A DNA stretch of 20,625 bases from a virus, in the IMG/VR virus record IMGVR_UViG_3300025508_003105, positions 1 to 20,625 of that record. One strand, written 5' to 3'. The notes beneath the pieces were generated by a model. It was not told the origin of the DNA, made no database searches, and was given only the letters and a program-made list of their open reading frames with translations. Both the position numbers and the translations under genes were made by a program. This document shows, in pieces, positions 6,768 to 14,400 of this stretch; position 1 is the first letter of the stretch; the number at the start of each line of letters is the position of its first letter.

Positions 6768-7862
6768 ATGGAAGAAAAGAAAAAACAAATGAAAGTTTTA
6801 GACTTAATTGAAAAAATAGATAATAAAGACTTTGGTTTCTATTTTTTCACTTTAGATACTAAAGGCAACCCAACTGCTGGGATTGCAAATATTTATGAGC
6901 AAGTAAAAACCTTAACAGATTTAGGTTACAATGCTTATATTTTACATGAAAAAAATGATTACCATGGTGTTCATGAATGGTTAGGTGATGCATATGCTAA
7001 TTTACCTCATGTTTCAGTTGAGGAACAAAATTTAAATTTAACTGCAATTGATTATTTAATTGTCCCTGAGATTTTTGCTAATGTAATGGAACAGGTTAAA
7101 GAATTTCCATGTAAAAAAATAGTACTTTCACAATCATACACATATATTTTAGAATTATTAAAAATAGGTGAAAGATGGGATTTAAACTATGGGTTTAGAG
7201 ATGTTATCACAACTAGTGATAAACAAGCAGACCACATTAAAGAATTATTCCCTAGTGTTAACACTTACACAATTGCACCGTCAATTCCTGAGTATTTTAA
7301 ACCTAGTGTTAAACCAAAAAAACCAATTATTTCAATTTTAACTAGAGACCAAAAATCTGCTTTAAAAATTGTTAAAACATTTTACTTACAATACCCAATG
7401 TATAAATGGATTACGTTTAGGGAATTAAGGGGTTTACCAAGAAAAACATTTGCTGAGCAATTAGGTGAATCTTGTTTATCTGTTTGGGTAGATGATATTT
7501 CAAGCTTCGGTACATTTCCATTAGAATCAATTCAATGTGAAACGCCAGTTATTGGTAAAATACCTGATATGATACCAAGTTGGATGGAAGTGGATTCAGC
7601 TGGTGAGCAAATTGAATTAAAAAATAATGGTATTTGGACTAATAATGTATTAGCGATACCTAGTTTAATTTCTGATTTCATGAGAGTTTGGTTGGAAGAC
7701 TCAGTACCTCAAGATTTTATCGATGGTGTTAAAGAATCTAAAGATTTATTCACTAGAGAAAAAGAAATTGAAAATATTAAAAATTTATATGGTGCGTTCG
7801 TAGCTAATAGAAGAAATGAATTCGAAGCATTATTAAACATTGAAGAGCAAAAAACGAAATAA
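6768..7862 (+). CDS. GT-B fold glycosyltransferase-like protein
   Basis: A 364-residue protein with the two-Rossmann outline of GT-B glycosyltransferases. The N-terminal half has a glycine-containing loop after the first strand (GNPTAGIANIYEQV, 33-46) and a helix, then a predicted strand (IDYLIVPEIF, 94-103). The C-terminal half has a donor-binding pattern: SSFGTFPLESIQCETPVIG at 245-263, where Glu253 takes the place of the 'E-x7-E/G' acidic residue of GT4-like enzymes, followed by a PDMIPSW loop. The start sits 1 bp after the previous stop, and a GT-A gene begins right after it, so the two transferases are co-expressed. Donor and acceptor cannot be told from sequence. Modification of a virion protein or a host glycan are both possible. 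Confidence 0.68.
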   Translation: MEEKKKQMKVLDLIEKIDNKDFGFYFFTLDTKGNPTAGIANIYEQVKTLTDLGYNAYILHEKNDYHGVHEWLGDAYANLPHVSVEEQNLNLTAIDYLIVPEIFANVMEQVKEFPCKKIVLSQSYTYILELLKIGERWDLNYGFRDVITTSDKQADHIKELFPSVNTYTIAPSIPEYFKPSVKPKKPIISILTRDQKSALKIVKTFYLQYPMYKWITFRELRGLPRKTFAEQLGESCLSVWVDDISSFGTFPLESIQCETPVIGKIPDMIPSWMEVDSAGEQIELKNNGIWTNNVLAIPSLISDFMRVWLEDSVPQDFIDGVKESKDLFTREKEIENIKNLYGAFVANRRNEFEALLNIEEQKTK

Positions 7863-7863
7863 A

Positions 7864-8646
7864 ATGAAAAATGAAATTAGTGTAATCATCCCAGTATTTG
7901 AAGTGGATGAAACTTTATTAAGGAATTCAATATTAAGTGTTGCGGCACAAAAACAAACCCCTGATGCTTTAATATTAGTAGTTAAAGAGAAATCTGATGA
8001 CCATAAATTAGTTGAAAAATTATCTAAAGAAATTGAAGGTTTAAATTATGAGATAATTGCGCACAACGGAAATACTAATTTCCAAGCTCAATTAAATTTA
8101 GGTGTTAAAGAATGTAAAACCGATTGGTTTATATTTTTAGAACAAGATGATGAGTTAGCCAGTATATGGGTTGACAATGTTATCAAATATAGAAGTCATG
8201 AACCACTAGTAACTATATTCTTACCTATGATTTTAGACGTAACACCTGAAGGTGAGTTTATTAACTTTACAAACGAAGCTGTATGGGCTTCACAATTTTC
8301 AGATGAATTAGGGTTTTTAGATAATGCCGCATTATTAAGATATCAAAACTTTAACATTGATGGTATGGCGGTTTTAAAAGAAGCTTATATGGAATTCGGT
8401 GGACTTAAAGAGAGTATAAAATTAAGTTTTATATATGAGTTCTTATTGAGAATGACACATAATGCATGTTCTATAATGGTTATCCCTAAATTAGCGTATA
8501 AGCACGTTAATGAAAGAGAAGGTGGTCTTTTTAGTAAATATAAGAAAGAGTTAACATTAGATGAATCAAGATGGTGGTTAGCTTTAGCAAAAAAAGAGTG
8601 CTTTCATATAGTTGATAGGGAAGAGCTTTATGAGAAAAAAGACTAA
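7864..8646 (+). CDS. GT-A fold, family 2-like glycosyltransferase
   Basis: A 260-residue protein with a family 2 glycosyltransferase start, ISVIIPVFEVDETLLRNSI (5-23), the 'N-x-G' acceptor-side turn near HNGNTNFQAQLNLG (67-80), and a DXD-type metal and nucleotide site at FLEQDDELAS (91-100). The GT-A core is complete, with a short C-terminal domain containing a WWLALAKKE helix. I placed the start at 7864, 1 bp after the upstream stop, because the extra eight codons from an ATG at 7840 would be shared with the upstream gene and precede the first strand of the fold. It probably works with the GT-B protein before it. The sugar transferred is unknown. Confidence 0.8.
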   Translation: MKNEISVIIPVFEVDETLLRNSILSVAAQKQTPDALILVVKEKSDDHKLVEKLSKEIEGLNYEIIAHNGNTNFQAQLNLGVKECKTDWFIFLEQDDELASIWVDNVIKYRSHEPLVTIFLPMILDVTPEGEFINFTNEAVWASQFSDELGFLDNAALLRYQNFNIDGMAVLKEAYMEFGGLKESIKLSFIYEFLLRMTHNACSIMVIPKLAYKHVNEREGGLFSKYKKELTLDESRWWLALAKKECFHIVDREELYEKKD

Positions 8647-8652
8647 ATTTTA

Positions 8653-9396
8653 ATGACTAAAAAAAGAGGGCGTAAAAGAAAAAATGGGTTGTATTTTGGG
8701 GATGAACAAGAAGCCGCAGTTGTAAGATACTTAAATGAAGATGACCCAGCTATTAGAAATAAAATTTATAATGAACACTTAAGAGAAGCATTCAACATTA
8801 TGGTTGAATCAATTATAAGGCGTTATAAGTTATATAGAAAAGACTATTCATTTGAAAATGTACATAGTGATACCTTATCGTATCTAATTTTAAAAGCTGA
8901 TAAATTTGACACATCAAAAGGGAAACGTGCGTTTTCTTATTATGGGACTATATGTAAGCATTACATAATAGGGTTAATGATTAAAGACACTAAAATGCTT
9001 AATCAAACTTTAGATTTTGATACGTCAATTTCTAAAGTACATGAGAAAGATGAATTTGTTTATCACTTATCAGACACCGACTATGAGTTATCAGACTTAA
9101 TTAATACAGTTGTCATTGAAATTCAGAAAGAGATTGAAAATGAGGGAGTTGATGGTAATAAAAAAATGACCGAAAACGAAAGAAAAGTTGGTGAAGCTTT
9201 AGTTGATATACTTAATAATTGGGAAATCCTTTTTTCTACCTTACAAGGTGGGTCTAAATTTAACAAAAATGTTATTTTAGCAACTATTAGAGAAAATACA
9301 AACCTAATCACAAAGGATATTAGGATTGCTATGCGTAGGTATAAAACCATATATGAGTTAATTAAGGGTGATAAGATAGAAGAGGGTTATTTATAA
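8653..9396 (+). CDS. gp55-like late transcription sigma factor
   Basis: A 247-residue protein resembling the T4 gp55 late sigma factor and sigma region 2. After a Lys/Arg-rich N-terminus (KKRGRKRKNG) come helices around residues 25-110, including the 'KFDTSKGKRAFSYYGTICKHY' region (quoted in parts: KFDTSKGKRAF, then SYYGTICKHYI). This corresponds to the 'FD...G..F..Y....' core of sigma region 2.2-2.4, which binds the -10 element and the beta' coiled coil. It is longer than T4 gp55 (185 aa), with a basic C-terminal helix near residues 215-240. In T4, gp55 with the sliding clamp directs late transcription from TATAAATA promoters without a -35 element. The gene sits directly before the virion block, whose first gap holds two copies of a promoter-like 13-mer. 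Confidence 0.75.
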   Translation: MTKKRGRKRKNGLYFGDEQEAAVVRYLNEDDPAIRNKIYNEHLREAFNIMVESIIRRYKLYRKDYSFENVHSDTLSYLILKADKFDTSKGKRAFSYYGTICKHYIIGLMIKDTKMLNQTLDFDTSISKVHEKDEFVYHLSDTDYELSDLINTVVIEIQKEIENEGVDGNKKMTENERKVGEALVDILNNWEILFSTLQGGSKFNKNVILATIRENTNLITKDIRIAMRRYKTIYELIKGDKIEEGYL

Positions 9397-9400
9397 TAAA
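9388..9400 (+). promoter_or_regulatory. Late-promoter-like 13-mer, copy 1
   Basis: TATTTATAATAAA begins inside the last codons of the sigma-factor gene. It is identical to the copies at 9415-9427 and 12821-12833. It contains TATAAT, a -10 consensus, with no recognisable -35 element. Confidence 0.45.
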
Positions 9401-9414
9401 ACACTATTTTTACC

Positions 9415-9427
9415 TATTTATAATAAA
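9415..9427 (+). promoter_or_regulatory. Late-promoter-like 13-mer, copy 2
   Basis: A second exact TATTTATAATAAA, 27 bp after copy 1 and 10 bp before the start at 9438. If TATAAT (9419-9424) is the -10 element, the transcript would have a leader of about 7 nt, in line with a host that does not need a Shine-Dalgarno sequence. Confidence 0.5.
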
Positions 9428-9437
9428 CAGACATGTT

Positions 9438-9809
9438 ATGGCTAGAAGTAAAAAACAAAAAATTGAAGTAAATAGTAATGACTCCCTTCAGAATGTTATG
9501 CAAGAGGTTTACAATAACTCATGCACTCAAATTCAGGACGCTCAAAAGGTAATCAATGAAATTTCAGCTGCATCAAACCCAGAAGACGTTGATGAGTGGG
9601 CAAAATTAGCTAAGGCTAAAACAGATGCATTAAAAGTTAAAGACTCGGCAATTAAAATTAAATTAGACATTGGTAAACTTCAAAACGAAATTATCAAAAA
9701 TAGTGGTGATGTTGCGGTGGCAATAAACAATAGTCCAGATATTGTTAGTAAAGATAGTTTTGCTAGGGTTAGGGAATTAATAGAGAATCGTAACTCAGAG
9801 TCAAAATAA
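9438..9809 (+). CDS. Small helical phage protein (terminase small subunit possible)
   Basis: A 123-residue, almost entirely helical protein. The N-terminus is basic (MARSKKQKIE), a long helical hairpin covers about residues 18-90, and the tail ends with a SFARVRELIENRN helix. Length and helix layout are compatible with T4 gp16-type terminase small subunits, which form ring oligomers and also end in a short helix after a glycine/asparagine turn, but I see no decisive motif. It is the first gene after two copies of the putative late promoter and is followed 8 bp later by a large virion-type gene, so late expression is likely. Other options are a scaffold or chaperone of the baseplate. Confidence 0.7.
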   Translation: MARSKKQKIEVNSNDSLQNVMQEVYNNSCTQIQDAQKVINEISAASNPEDVDEWAKLAKAKTDALKVKDSAIKIKLDIGKLQNEIIKNSGDVAVAINNSPDIVSKDSFARVRELIENRNSESK

Positions 9810-9817
9810 TTTAAATA

Positions 9818-11272
9818 ATGGACGTTACTAAAGAAAAATCTAATGTATTTGGGCAAATTGCTGCATTAAGGGTTTCTGCTGAAGGATACCCTAAAAAGGT
9901 TATTCTAAACTCATTACAATCAATATCTCAAAAAACAAATAGTTTAGATTTTTTAACTGATTTACTTAAATCTTTAATTGGTTTTGAATCATTAAAAGAA
10001 TCTTTAGTAGATGTTTTAACCCACAACTTAGATGAAATAGAATTAGATGTTAAAAAAGCAATTAAAAAAGCTTTAAAATCTATGGTTAGTTGTAGTGTAA
10101 ACCCAAAAATACCAGATTCATTTATTAATGATGGTATTACTATCGAACTTAATAAAATTGATTTCTTAGGGATGTTTAAAGTTGACCCAATTTCAGACGC
10201 TGGTAAACTATTATATAATGACGTATTTAATTTATCAAATAGCACAGACTTCAACACATTTTTATACAATACAATACAAAACGATGGTAATGTTGATAGT
10301 TGGGGGTTATCCACAACAAATAATAAAATTTTAGACATTCGTTTTGATGAATATGCGCCATCAGGAACAAACTTACCAAATAATACTATAAACATAAAAC
10401 CTAATGAACACTACGCTATAAATAAAAAACTACCAGATTTAAATAATGATTATATTGATAGTATTCAATTATTTAATTCAGCTAAGTTAATTAATAATAT
10501 AGTAGAATCTATTTTTGGTTCAATTAGTATAAAGATTGATAAGAGTAAAAAACAAATACAAAACGAAATAAAGATTGAGGATATTATCAATAGAATAATA
10601 GATTGTGATGATGATATAATAATAGATGATAGTTACTTCACGTTTACTAATGAAGATTTATCTTCTATTGATTATCGAAGTGAGATTAGAAGGAAAGGTG
10701 TTGACATTATCACTACTTGCGGTGATGCCGAATCAACAATTGATTTTAATACATTAACTAAACTAAACTCTGATTTAGATAGCCTTAATAATCAATCACA
10801 AAGTGATAACCTAATGGAGATTACCACTACAATAATAAGAAATGGTTTAAATGATTTAGCAAACGAATCAGCTAATAGTGTTGGTAATAATGATAAACTT
10901 AATATAAAAATTAATTTTATTGAAAAAATGTTAAGGCAAGTAATGGCTGCTATATTTAATTCAATATTAGCACCAAAATTAATTATCATTCTAGCAGTAA
11001 ATCACTCAATTATCTATGGTGAAGTTTTTGATGACACTGAAGCTTTCATTAAAAAAAATCGTGTATTACTAACAGCTGCATTACAGTCAGTTAGGGATGC
11101 GGTTATTGGAATATTAATGGATAAAGTATTAAAAGAAGTTAAAAAATTAGTAACGGATAACGTTATTAAAACTCAAATAGAAAAAGTTAAATATAAAAAA
11201 TCTCAAATAGCTAGTCTAGTTGGGGTACCAACAGACGTTTTAAGAAAAATGGCTGGAATTATAAAAAAATAA
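9818..11272 (+). CDS. Large hypothetical protein of the virion/baseplate block
   Basis: A 484-residue protein of unknown family. The first ~100 residues are helical with alternating charge. The middle (about 105-330) is Asn/Asp-rich, mixed strand and loop. The C-terminal ~120 residues are helical and include a hydrophobic stretch (APKLIIILAVNHSIIYG, about 386-402) and a Lys-rich coiled coil. It has no signal peptide. It lies between the gp16-like small gene and a compact set ending in a gp5-like spike protein, with 3 bp to the next start, so a baseplate or hub role is the best guess. I cannot name a T4 counterpart. Confidence 0.75.
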   Translation: MDVTKEKSNVFGQIAALRVSAEGYPKKVILNSLQSISQKTNSLDFLTDLLKSLIGFESLKESLVDVLTHNLDEIELDVKKAIKKALKSMVSCSVNPKIPDSFINDGITIELNKIDFLGMFKVDPISDAGKLLYNDVFNLSNSTDFNTFLYNTIQNDGNVDSWGLSTTNNKILDIRFDEYAPSGTNLPNNTINIKPNEHYAINKKLPDLNNDYIDSIQLFNSAKLINNIVESIFGSISIKIDKSKKQIQNEIKIEDIINRIIDCDDDIIIDDSYFTFTNEDLSSIDYRSEIRRKGVDIITTCGDAESTIDFNTLTKLNSDLDSLNNQSQSDNLMEITTTIIRNGLNDLANESANSVGNNDKLNIKINFIEKMLRQVMAAIFNSILAPKLIIILAVNHSIIYGEVFDDTEAFIKKNRVLLTAALQSVRDAVIGILMDKVLKEVKKLVTDNVIKTQIEKVKYKKSQIASLVGVPTDVLRKMAGIIKK

Positions 11273-11275
11273 AAA

Positions 11276-11692
11276 ATGGCGAGTTCAAGTTCAAGTTCAA
11301 GTTCAATGACTAATGTGCTTAAAACATTAAATGCAGCATTCTCAGTGCCTAGAAAACCTGTGGAAAGTTTACCACCTCAATTATTGTTAATTGGTGCTAA
11401 ATTAAGACCTGGGTTAAGTGCTAGAAATATAGCTTCTAATGTAATAGCTAGACAATCTGAAACTGGTGCACCAGCGGGTGATGTTTTTTCAGAAAACACT
11501 AACATGATGGAATCTATGATTGTTGTTGTTGTAGAAGAAATAATTAGTGCATTGCAATTGGATGCTAAAATAGAAGTTATAATACCACCTGGTGTTCAAG
11601 TAACTACAACTGGGTTAGGTAATATGGGTGGTCCTGTAATCAGCCAAGGTATGACAACGAATATAGGTATTGGTGAAGGGGTAATTAGATAA
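11276..11692 (+). CDS. Hypothetical baseplate-associated protein with poly-serine start
   Basis: A 138-residue protein. It opens with Met-Ala and eight serines encoded by four copies of AGTTCA, followed by an internal Met11 that could be the true start. The body contains LRPGLSARNIASNVIARQ (43-60) and GAPAGDVF, then a helix rich in Glu and Val (IVVVVEEIISAL) and a glycine-rich end with PPGVQV and GNMGGPV. I recall similar short proteins in T4-like marine phages beside the baseplate spike gene, but no function is known to me. The spacing (3 bp before, 3 bp after) ties it to its neighbours in one operon. Confidence 0.7.
   Translation: MASSSSSSSSMTNVLKTLNAAFSVPRKPVESLPPQLLLIGAKLRPGLSARNIASNVIARQSETGAPAGDVFSENTNMMESMIVVVVEEIISALQLDAKIEVIIPPGVQVTTTGLGNMGGPVISQGMTTNIGIGEGVIR
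11282..11305 (+). repeat. (AGTTCA)x4 hexanucleotide repeat
   Basis: Four perfect tandem copies of AGTTCA encode Ser8 right after the second codon of the gene. Because the unit is two codons, copy-number changes would keep the reading frame and only alter the length of the serine tract. Confidence 0.9.
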
Positions 11693-11695
11693 ATT

Positions 11696-11866
11696 ATGAA
11701 TTACGAAGAAATGTCAAATATGGATATTAATGCAGTTCATATTCAAATGAAAGAAGAATATGACGCTATTAAAAATCAAGTGCATAATTTAATAGATAAA
11801 TTAGATAAAATGGACGCTGAATACCTTAAAGGTAAAACAGTGTTAGATAAAAGATTACAAAGATAA
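11696..11866 (+). CDS. 56-residue helical protein between baseplate genes
   Basis: A short frame fills the whole gap between the poly-serine protein and the gp5-like gene. It starts 3 bp after the previous stop, and its TAA shares the A of the next ATG (TAATG at 11864-11868). The product begins MNYEEMSNMDINAV and continues as an amphipathic, heptad-like helix (KNQVHNLIDKLDKMDAEYL) with a basic C-terminus. The seamless fit with both neighbours and the coherent helix argue that it is a real gene. It may be a small baseplate chaperone or a coiled-coil component. No family is recognised. Confidence 0.75.
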   Translation: MNYEEMSNMDINAVHIQMKEEYDAIKNQVHNLIDKLDKMDAEYLKGKTVLDKRLQR

Positions 11867-12810
11867 TGAATAATAAGTATGCTTTTGGTGGTACGAGTGT
11901 TTTTAATAAAGGTTCTAAAAATCGTTTAGATACCACTATATTCTATTATGGTAAGGTAACATCAAATTTTGATGAACTAGGCGCAAATCGCATTAAAGTG
12001 CGTATAACGGGTATAGATGACAGTTTATTTGAGAAGGATTTGAGTTATTCATTTCCTATGCTACAAAAGTTCTTTCATGTAGTGCCTAAAGTTGGTGAAA
12101 CTGTAATGGTTTTTATACCAGATGTTAAAAACCCATTTATTGATAGGTTATATTTAGGTCCAATAATTTCACAACCACAAAATTTATATAAAGATAATAA
12201 TTTATTTTCATCAAAATCGGTATTAGCTAGTGGTATAAAACAACCTAAACCAGCCCCAAATACAATACCAGAAAATAGAGGGGTTTACCCATCATTGGAT
12301 ACAATAGCAATTCAAGGTAGAAATAACTCAGACATAATTTTAAAAGAAAAAGAATTATTATTAAGAGCTGGTCAATTTGACTCTAAAACCCCTAAAGGTG
12401 ATATACCAAAGTTTAATAAAATTAACCCATCGTATATTCAAATAAAACATGATATTGTTTTAAAAGCTAATTCAGAACAGGAGGCAACTGAAGTTGGTGG
12501 TGCAATTAATATTGTTAGTAATAAGATTAATTTATTAACACATAAAAATGGTAGCCCTAGATTTACATTAAATGACCAGAATTCAATGGTTAGCGATGAA
12601 GAAATTCAAAAAATAATTAATGAGGCTCACCCATTGGTTTTTGGGGATAGATTAAATGAATTTTTGAGTGTTTTTATAAATGCATTTACAAACCACGTAC
12701 ATGCTTACCCTGGGCTTAAACCCCAAGACCTTTCTGGTGTCAATGATATTGATAAGTTGTTAGAATATGATTTAAAATCATTACTATCTAAAAATATCAA
12801 AATTAATTAA
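11866..12810 (+). CDS. gp5-like baseplate hub/spike protein without lysozyme domain
   Basis: A 314-residue protein. Residues 26-103 form an OB-fold like that at the N-terminus of T4 gp5 and in VgrG/gpV spikes: a YYGKVTSNFDELGANRIKVR first hairpin, PKVGETVMVFIPD at 74-86, and the closing strand FIDRLYLGPI at 91-100. The T4 lysozyme domain is missing. After a linker come repeating beta-rich stretches (DIILKEKELLLRAG, then IQIKHDIVLKA, then INIVSNKINLL), as expected for the beginning of a needle. A helix plus FTNHVHAYPG (His277 and His279) follows, a pattern seen near the end of other T4-like spike proteins. It would form the trimeric centre of the baseplate. Start overlap with the 56-residue gene supports the ATG at 11866. 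Confidence 0.8.
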   Translation: MNNKYAFGGTSVFNKGSKNRLDTTIFYYGKVTSNFDELGANRIKVRITGIDDSLFEKDLSYSFPMLQKFFHVVPKVGETVMVFIPDVKNPFIDRLYLGPIISQPQNLYKDNNLFSSKSVLASGIKQPKPAPNTIPENRGVYPSLDTIAIQGRNNSDIILKEKELLLRAGQFDSKTPKGDIPKFNKINPSYIQIKHDIVLKANSEQEATEVGGAINIVSNKINLLTHKNGSPRFTLNDQNSMVSDEEIQKIINEAHPLVFGDRLNEFLSVFINAFTNHVHAYPGLKPQDLSGVNDIDKLLEYDLKSLLSKNIKIN

Positions 12811-12820
12811 TATTCCTAGA

Positions 12821-12833
12821 TATTTATAATAAA
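12821..12833 (+). promoter_or_regulatory. Late-promoter-like 13-mer, copy 3
   Basis: The third exact TATTTATAATAAA, 7 bp before the start at 12841, in the only gap of this stretch. The 13-mer is found only three times in the window, each time just upstream of a gene in the virion block. Confidence 0.5.
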
Positions 12834-12840
12834 ACGAACA

Positions 12841-14262
12841 ATGGTCTTAAGAACATACTTTGATAGGAACAATACTTTGGTATATAATAATAATACCAAC
12901 ACAGGTAAAAACCCTGTGGCCGAACTATTCTATGGTGGTAATTGGCTAAGTGAAAATCCACTATTCACTAGATACATATTTCAATTCAATACTGAAAGAA
13001 TTGAGGAATTTAGAGATAAAGGTATGTATCCAGATTTATCTAAATTAACGCATACACTTAGAATGACAAATACTAGTACATTTGATGAATCATTATTAAG
13101 TAAAGAAACTGCCGATGGTAAAGATAGAACAACATCTTTCAACTTAAATTTATTTGCTGTTAACCAAGATTGGGATGAAGGTGTTGGTTATGACTTTTCT
13201 GGTCAAAAATATTTCTCATCATCCGATGCATCAGTGTATAGTGAGGGTGCGTCAAATTGGATTGAAGCTACGAATGGTGTTAATTGGGTAGATGGTAGTG
13301 GAACATACACTGGCTCAACTTCTGGTGTTACATTACAAACACAACATTTCGAAGATGGTAATGAAAATCTTGAAATTGATATAACTGACATTGTAAACGG
13401 TTATCTAACAGGTGCTACTAATCACGGCTTAGGTTTGGCCTTTGATGATGGAAATGAAGTTAGCATAGAAGACAATCTTAAGTATGTTGGGTTCTTTACT
13501 CGTCACACACAAACATTTTATGAACCATATGTAGAAACTAGATACGCTGATACGATTATTGATGATAGGGGTAATTTCTACTTAGATAAAAATAATAAAT
13601 TATATCTTTACGTTAACATAGGTGGGGTTCCAACGGATGTTGATACTATGACAGGTATGACCGTTACAATAAATGATAACGGTGGTGATTTATTTTCTTC
13701 ATTTACAAGCAATCAAATTACCCATGTAACTCAGGGGGTTTATTCGATAGATTTACTTGTACCAACAACTAGAATAGGTTGTACAATATACGAAGATGTT
13801 TGGTCTGGCGTTGTTATTGATGGTCTTACAAGACCAGATATTGAATTAGAATTTGAGTTGAAAGATTCAGCTGAATATTATAATATTGGTTCTGACGCTT
13901 CAACACCAAAAACATACACGTTTAACGTATCTGGGGTTAAAGATGGTGAAAAGATTAATAGAGGTGATATAAGAAAAGTTAGAGTTATGGCCAGAGTACC
14001 GTATAGCGTTAACCAACAAGAGGTGTTAGATACTTTAGAGTATAGATTATACATCAAAGAAGGTAAAGCTGAATATACTGTAATTGATTATGCACCAGTG
14101 GAATTAGCTTTCAATTATAATTATTTCTTATTAGATACTGCGAGTCTTGTACCACAAAGATATTATTTAGATGTTAAAGCAACGTCTAACTACGAAGTTA
14201 ATACAACAAAGAATATCATTAGTTTCGATATTACTAGTCAAGTTGATAAAAGAAAGGGGTAA
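12841..14262 (+). CDS. Virion structural protein with DNRLRE-like beta domain
   Basis: A 473-residue protein rich in Asn, Asp, Thr and Tyr, typical of tail or surface proteins. The first ~230 residues have the outline of a DNRLRE-type beta sandwich. An opening with paired Asn residues is followed by FTRYIFQFN (40-48), an NQDWDEG turn and the characteristic late strand IDITDIVNGYLTGATNHGLG at about 179-198. Residues 230-470 look like two or three Ig-like or adaptor beta domains (VTINDNGGDLFSSF, then a segment with YSIDLLVP, then PQRYYLDVKATS). No enzyme motif is seen. It is probably a baseplate-peripheral, fibre-adaptor or decoration protein. Its own promoter-like 13-mer suggests separate or boosted late expression. 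Confidence 0.7.
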   Translation: MVLRTYFDRNNTLVYNNNTNTGKNPVAELFYGGNWLSENPLFTRYIFQFNTERIEEFRDKGMYPDLSKLTHTLRMTNTSTFDESLLSKETADGKDRTTSFNLNLFAVNQDWDEGVGYDFSGQKYFSSSDASVYSEGASNWIEATNGVNWVDGSGTYTGSTSGVTLQTQHFEDGNENLEIDITDIVNGYLTGATNHGLGLAFDDGNEVSIEDNLKYVGFFTRHTQTFYEPYVETRYADTIIDDRGNFYLDKNNKLYLYVNIGGVPTDVDTMTGMTVTINDNGGDLFSSFTSNQITHVTQGVYSIDLLVPTTRIGCTIYEDVWSGVVIDGLTRPDIELEFELKDSAEYYNIGSDASTPKTYTFNVSGVKDGEKINRGDIRKVRVMARVPYSVNQQEVLDTLEYRLYIKEGKAEYTVIDYAPVELAFNYNYFLLDTASLVPQRYYLDVKATSNYEVNTTKNIISFDITSQVDKRKG

Positions 14263-14400
14263 GTATTTACATTTTTATATATTTTAGCATATTTATTTAT
14301 ATAACGTAATTAATGCGTATTGGTCTTGAGTCGTTTATTCGACTTTGGAGTTATTTCGGTAACAAAAAGATTGGTACATAATTAAAAATTAAAAGTAATT
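14263..14400 (+). promoter_or_regulatory. Leader region of the zinc-ribbon gene
   Basis: A 138-bp gap, one of the longest in the window. It holds TATTTATA at 14294-14301 (the octamer core of the late-promoter-like motif), directly followed by TATAACGTAATTAAT (14300-14314), whose perfect reverse complement lies after the next gene. A small hairpin follows, AGTCG (14329-14333) pairing with CGACT (14340-14344). A leader of about 90 nt would be unusual here, since other leaders are under 10 nt. Confidence 0.45.

Noticed and set aside
7840-7863. Longer start for the GT-A glycosyltransferase
   Set aside because: It would overlap the end of the GT-B gene and add a Lys/Arg tail before the first strand; the ATG 1 bp after the stop is the simpler choice.
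9928-10395. 155-codon frame on the minus strand
   Set aside because: It is antisense to the 484-residue virion-block gene, with no start context or recognisable domain.
14313-14381. 22-codon frame in the leader of the zinc-ribbon gene
   Set aside because: It is a plausible leader peptide, but very short, with no support beyond being open; the hairpin there explains the sequence equally well.
14311-14381. Possible tRNA in the more GC-rich stretch of this gap
   Set aside because: No acceptor stem or complete cloverleaf can be drawn, and the T-arm sequence is missing. No tRNA was found anywhere in the window.
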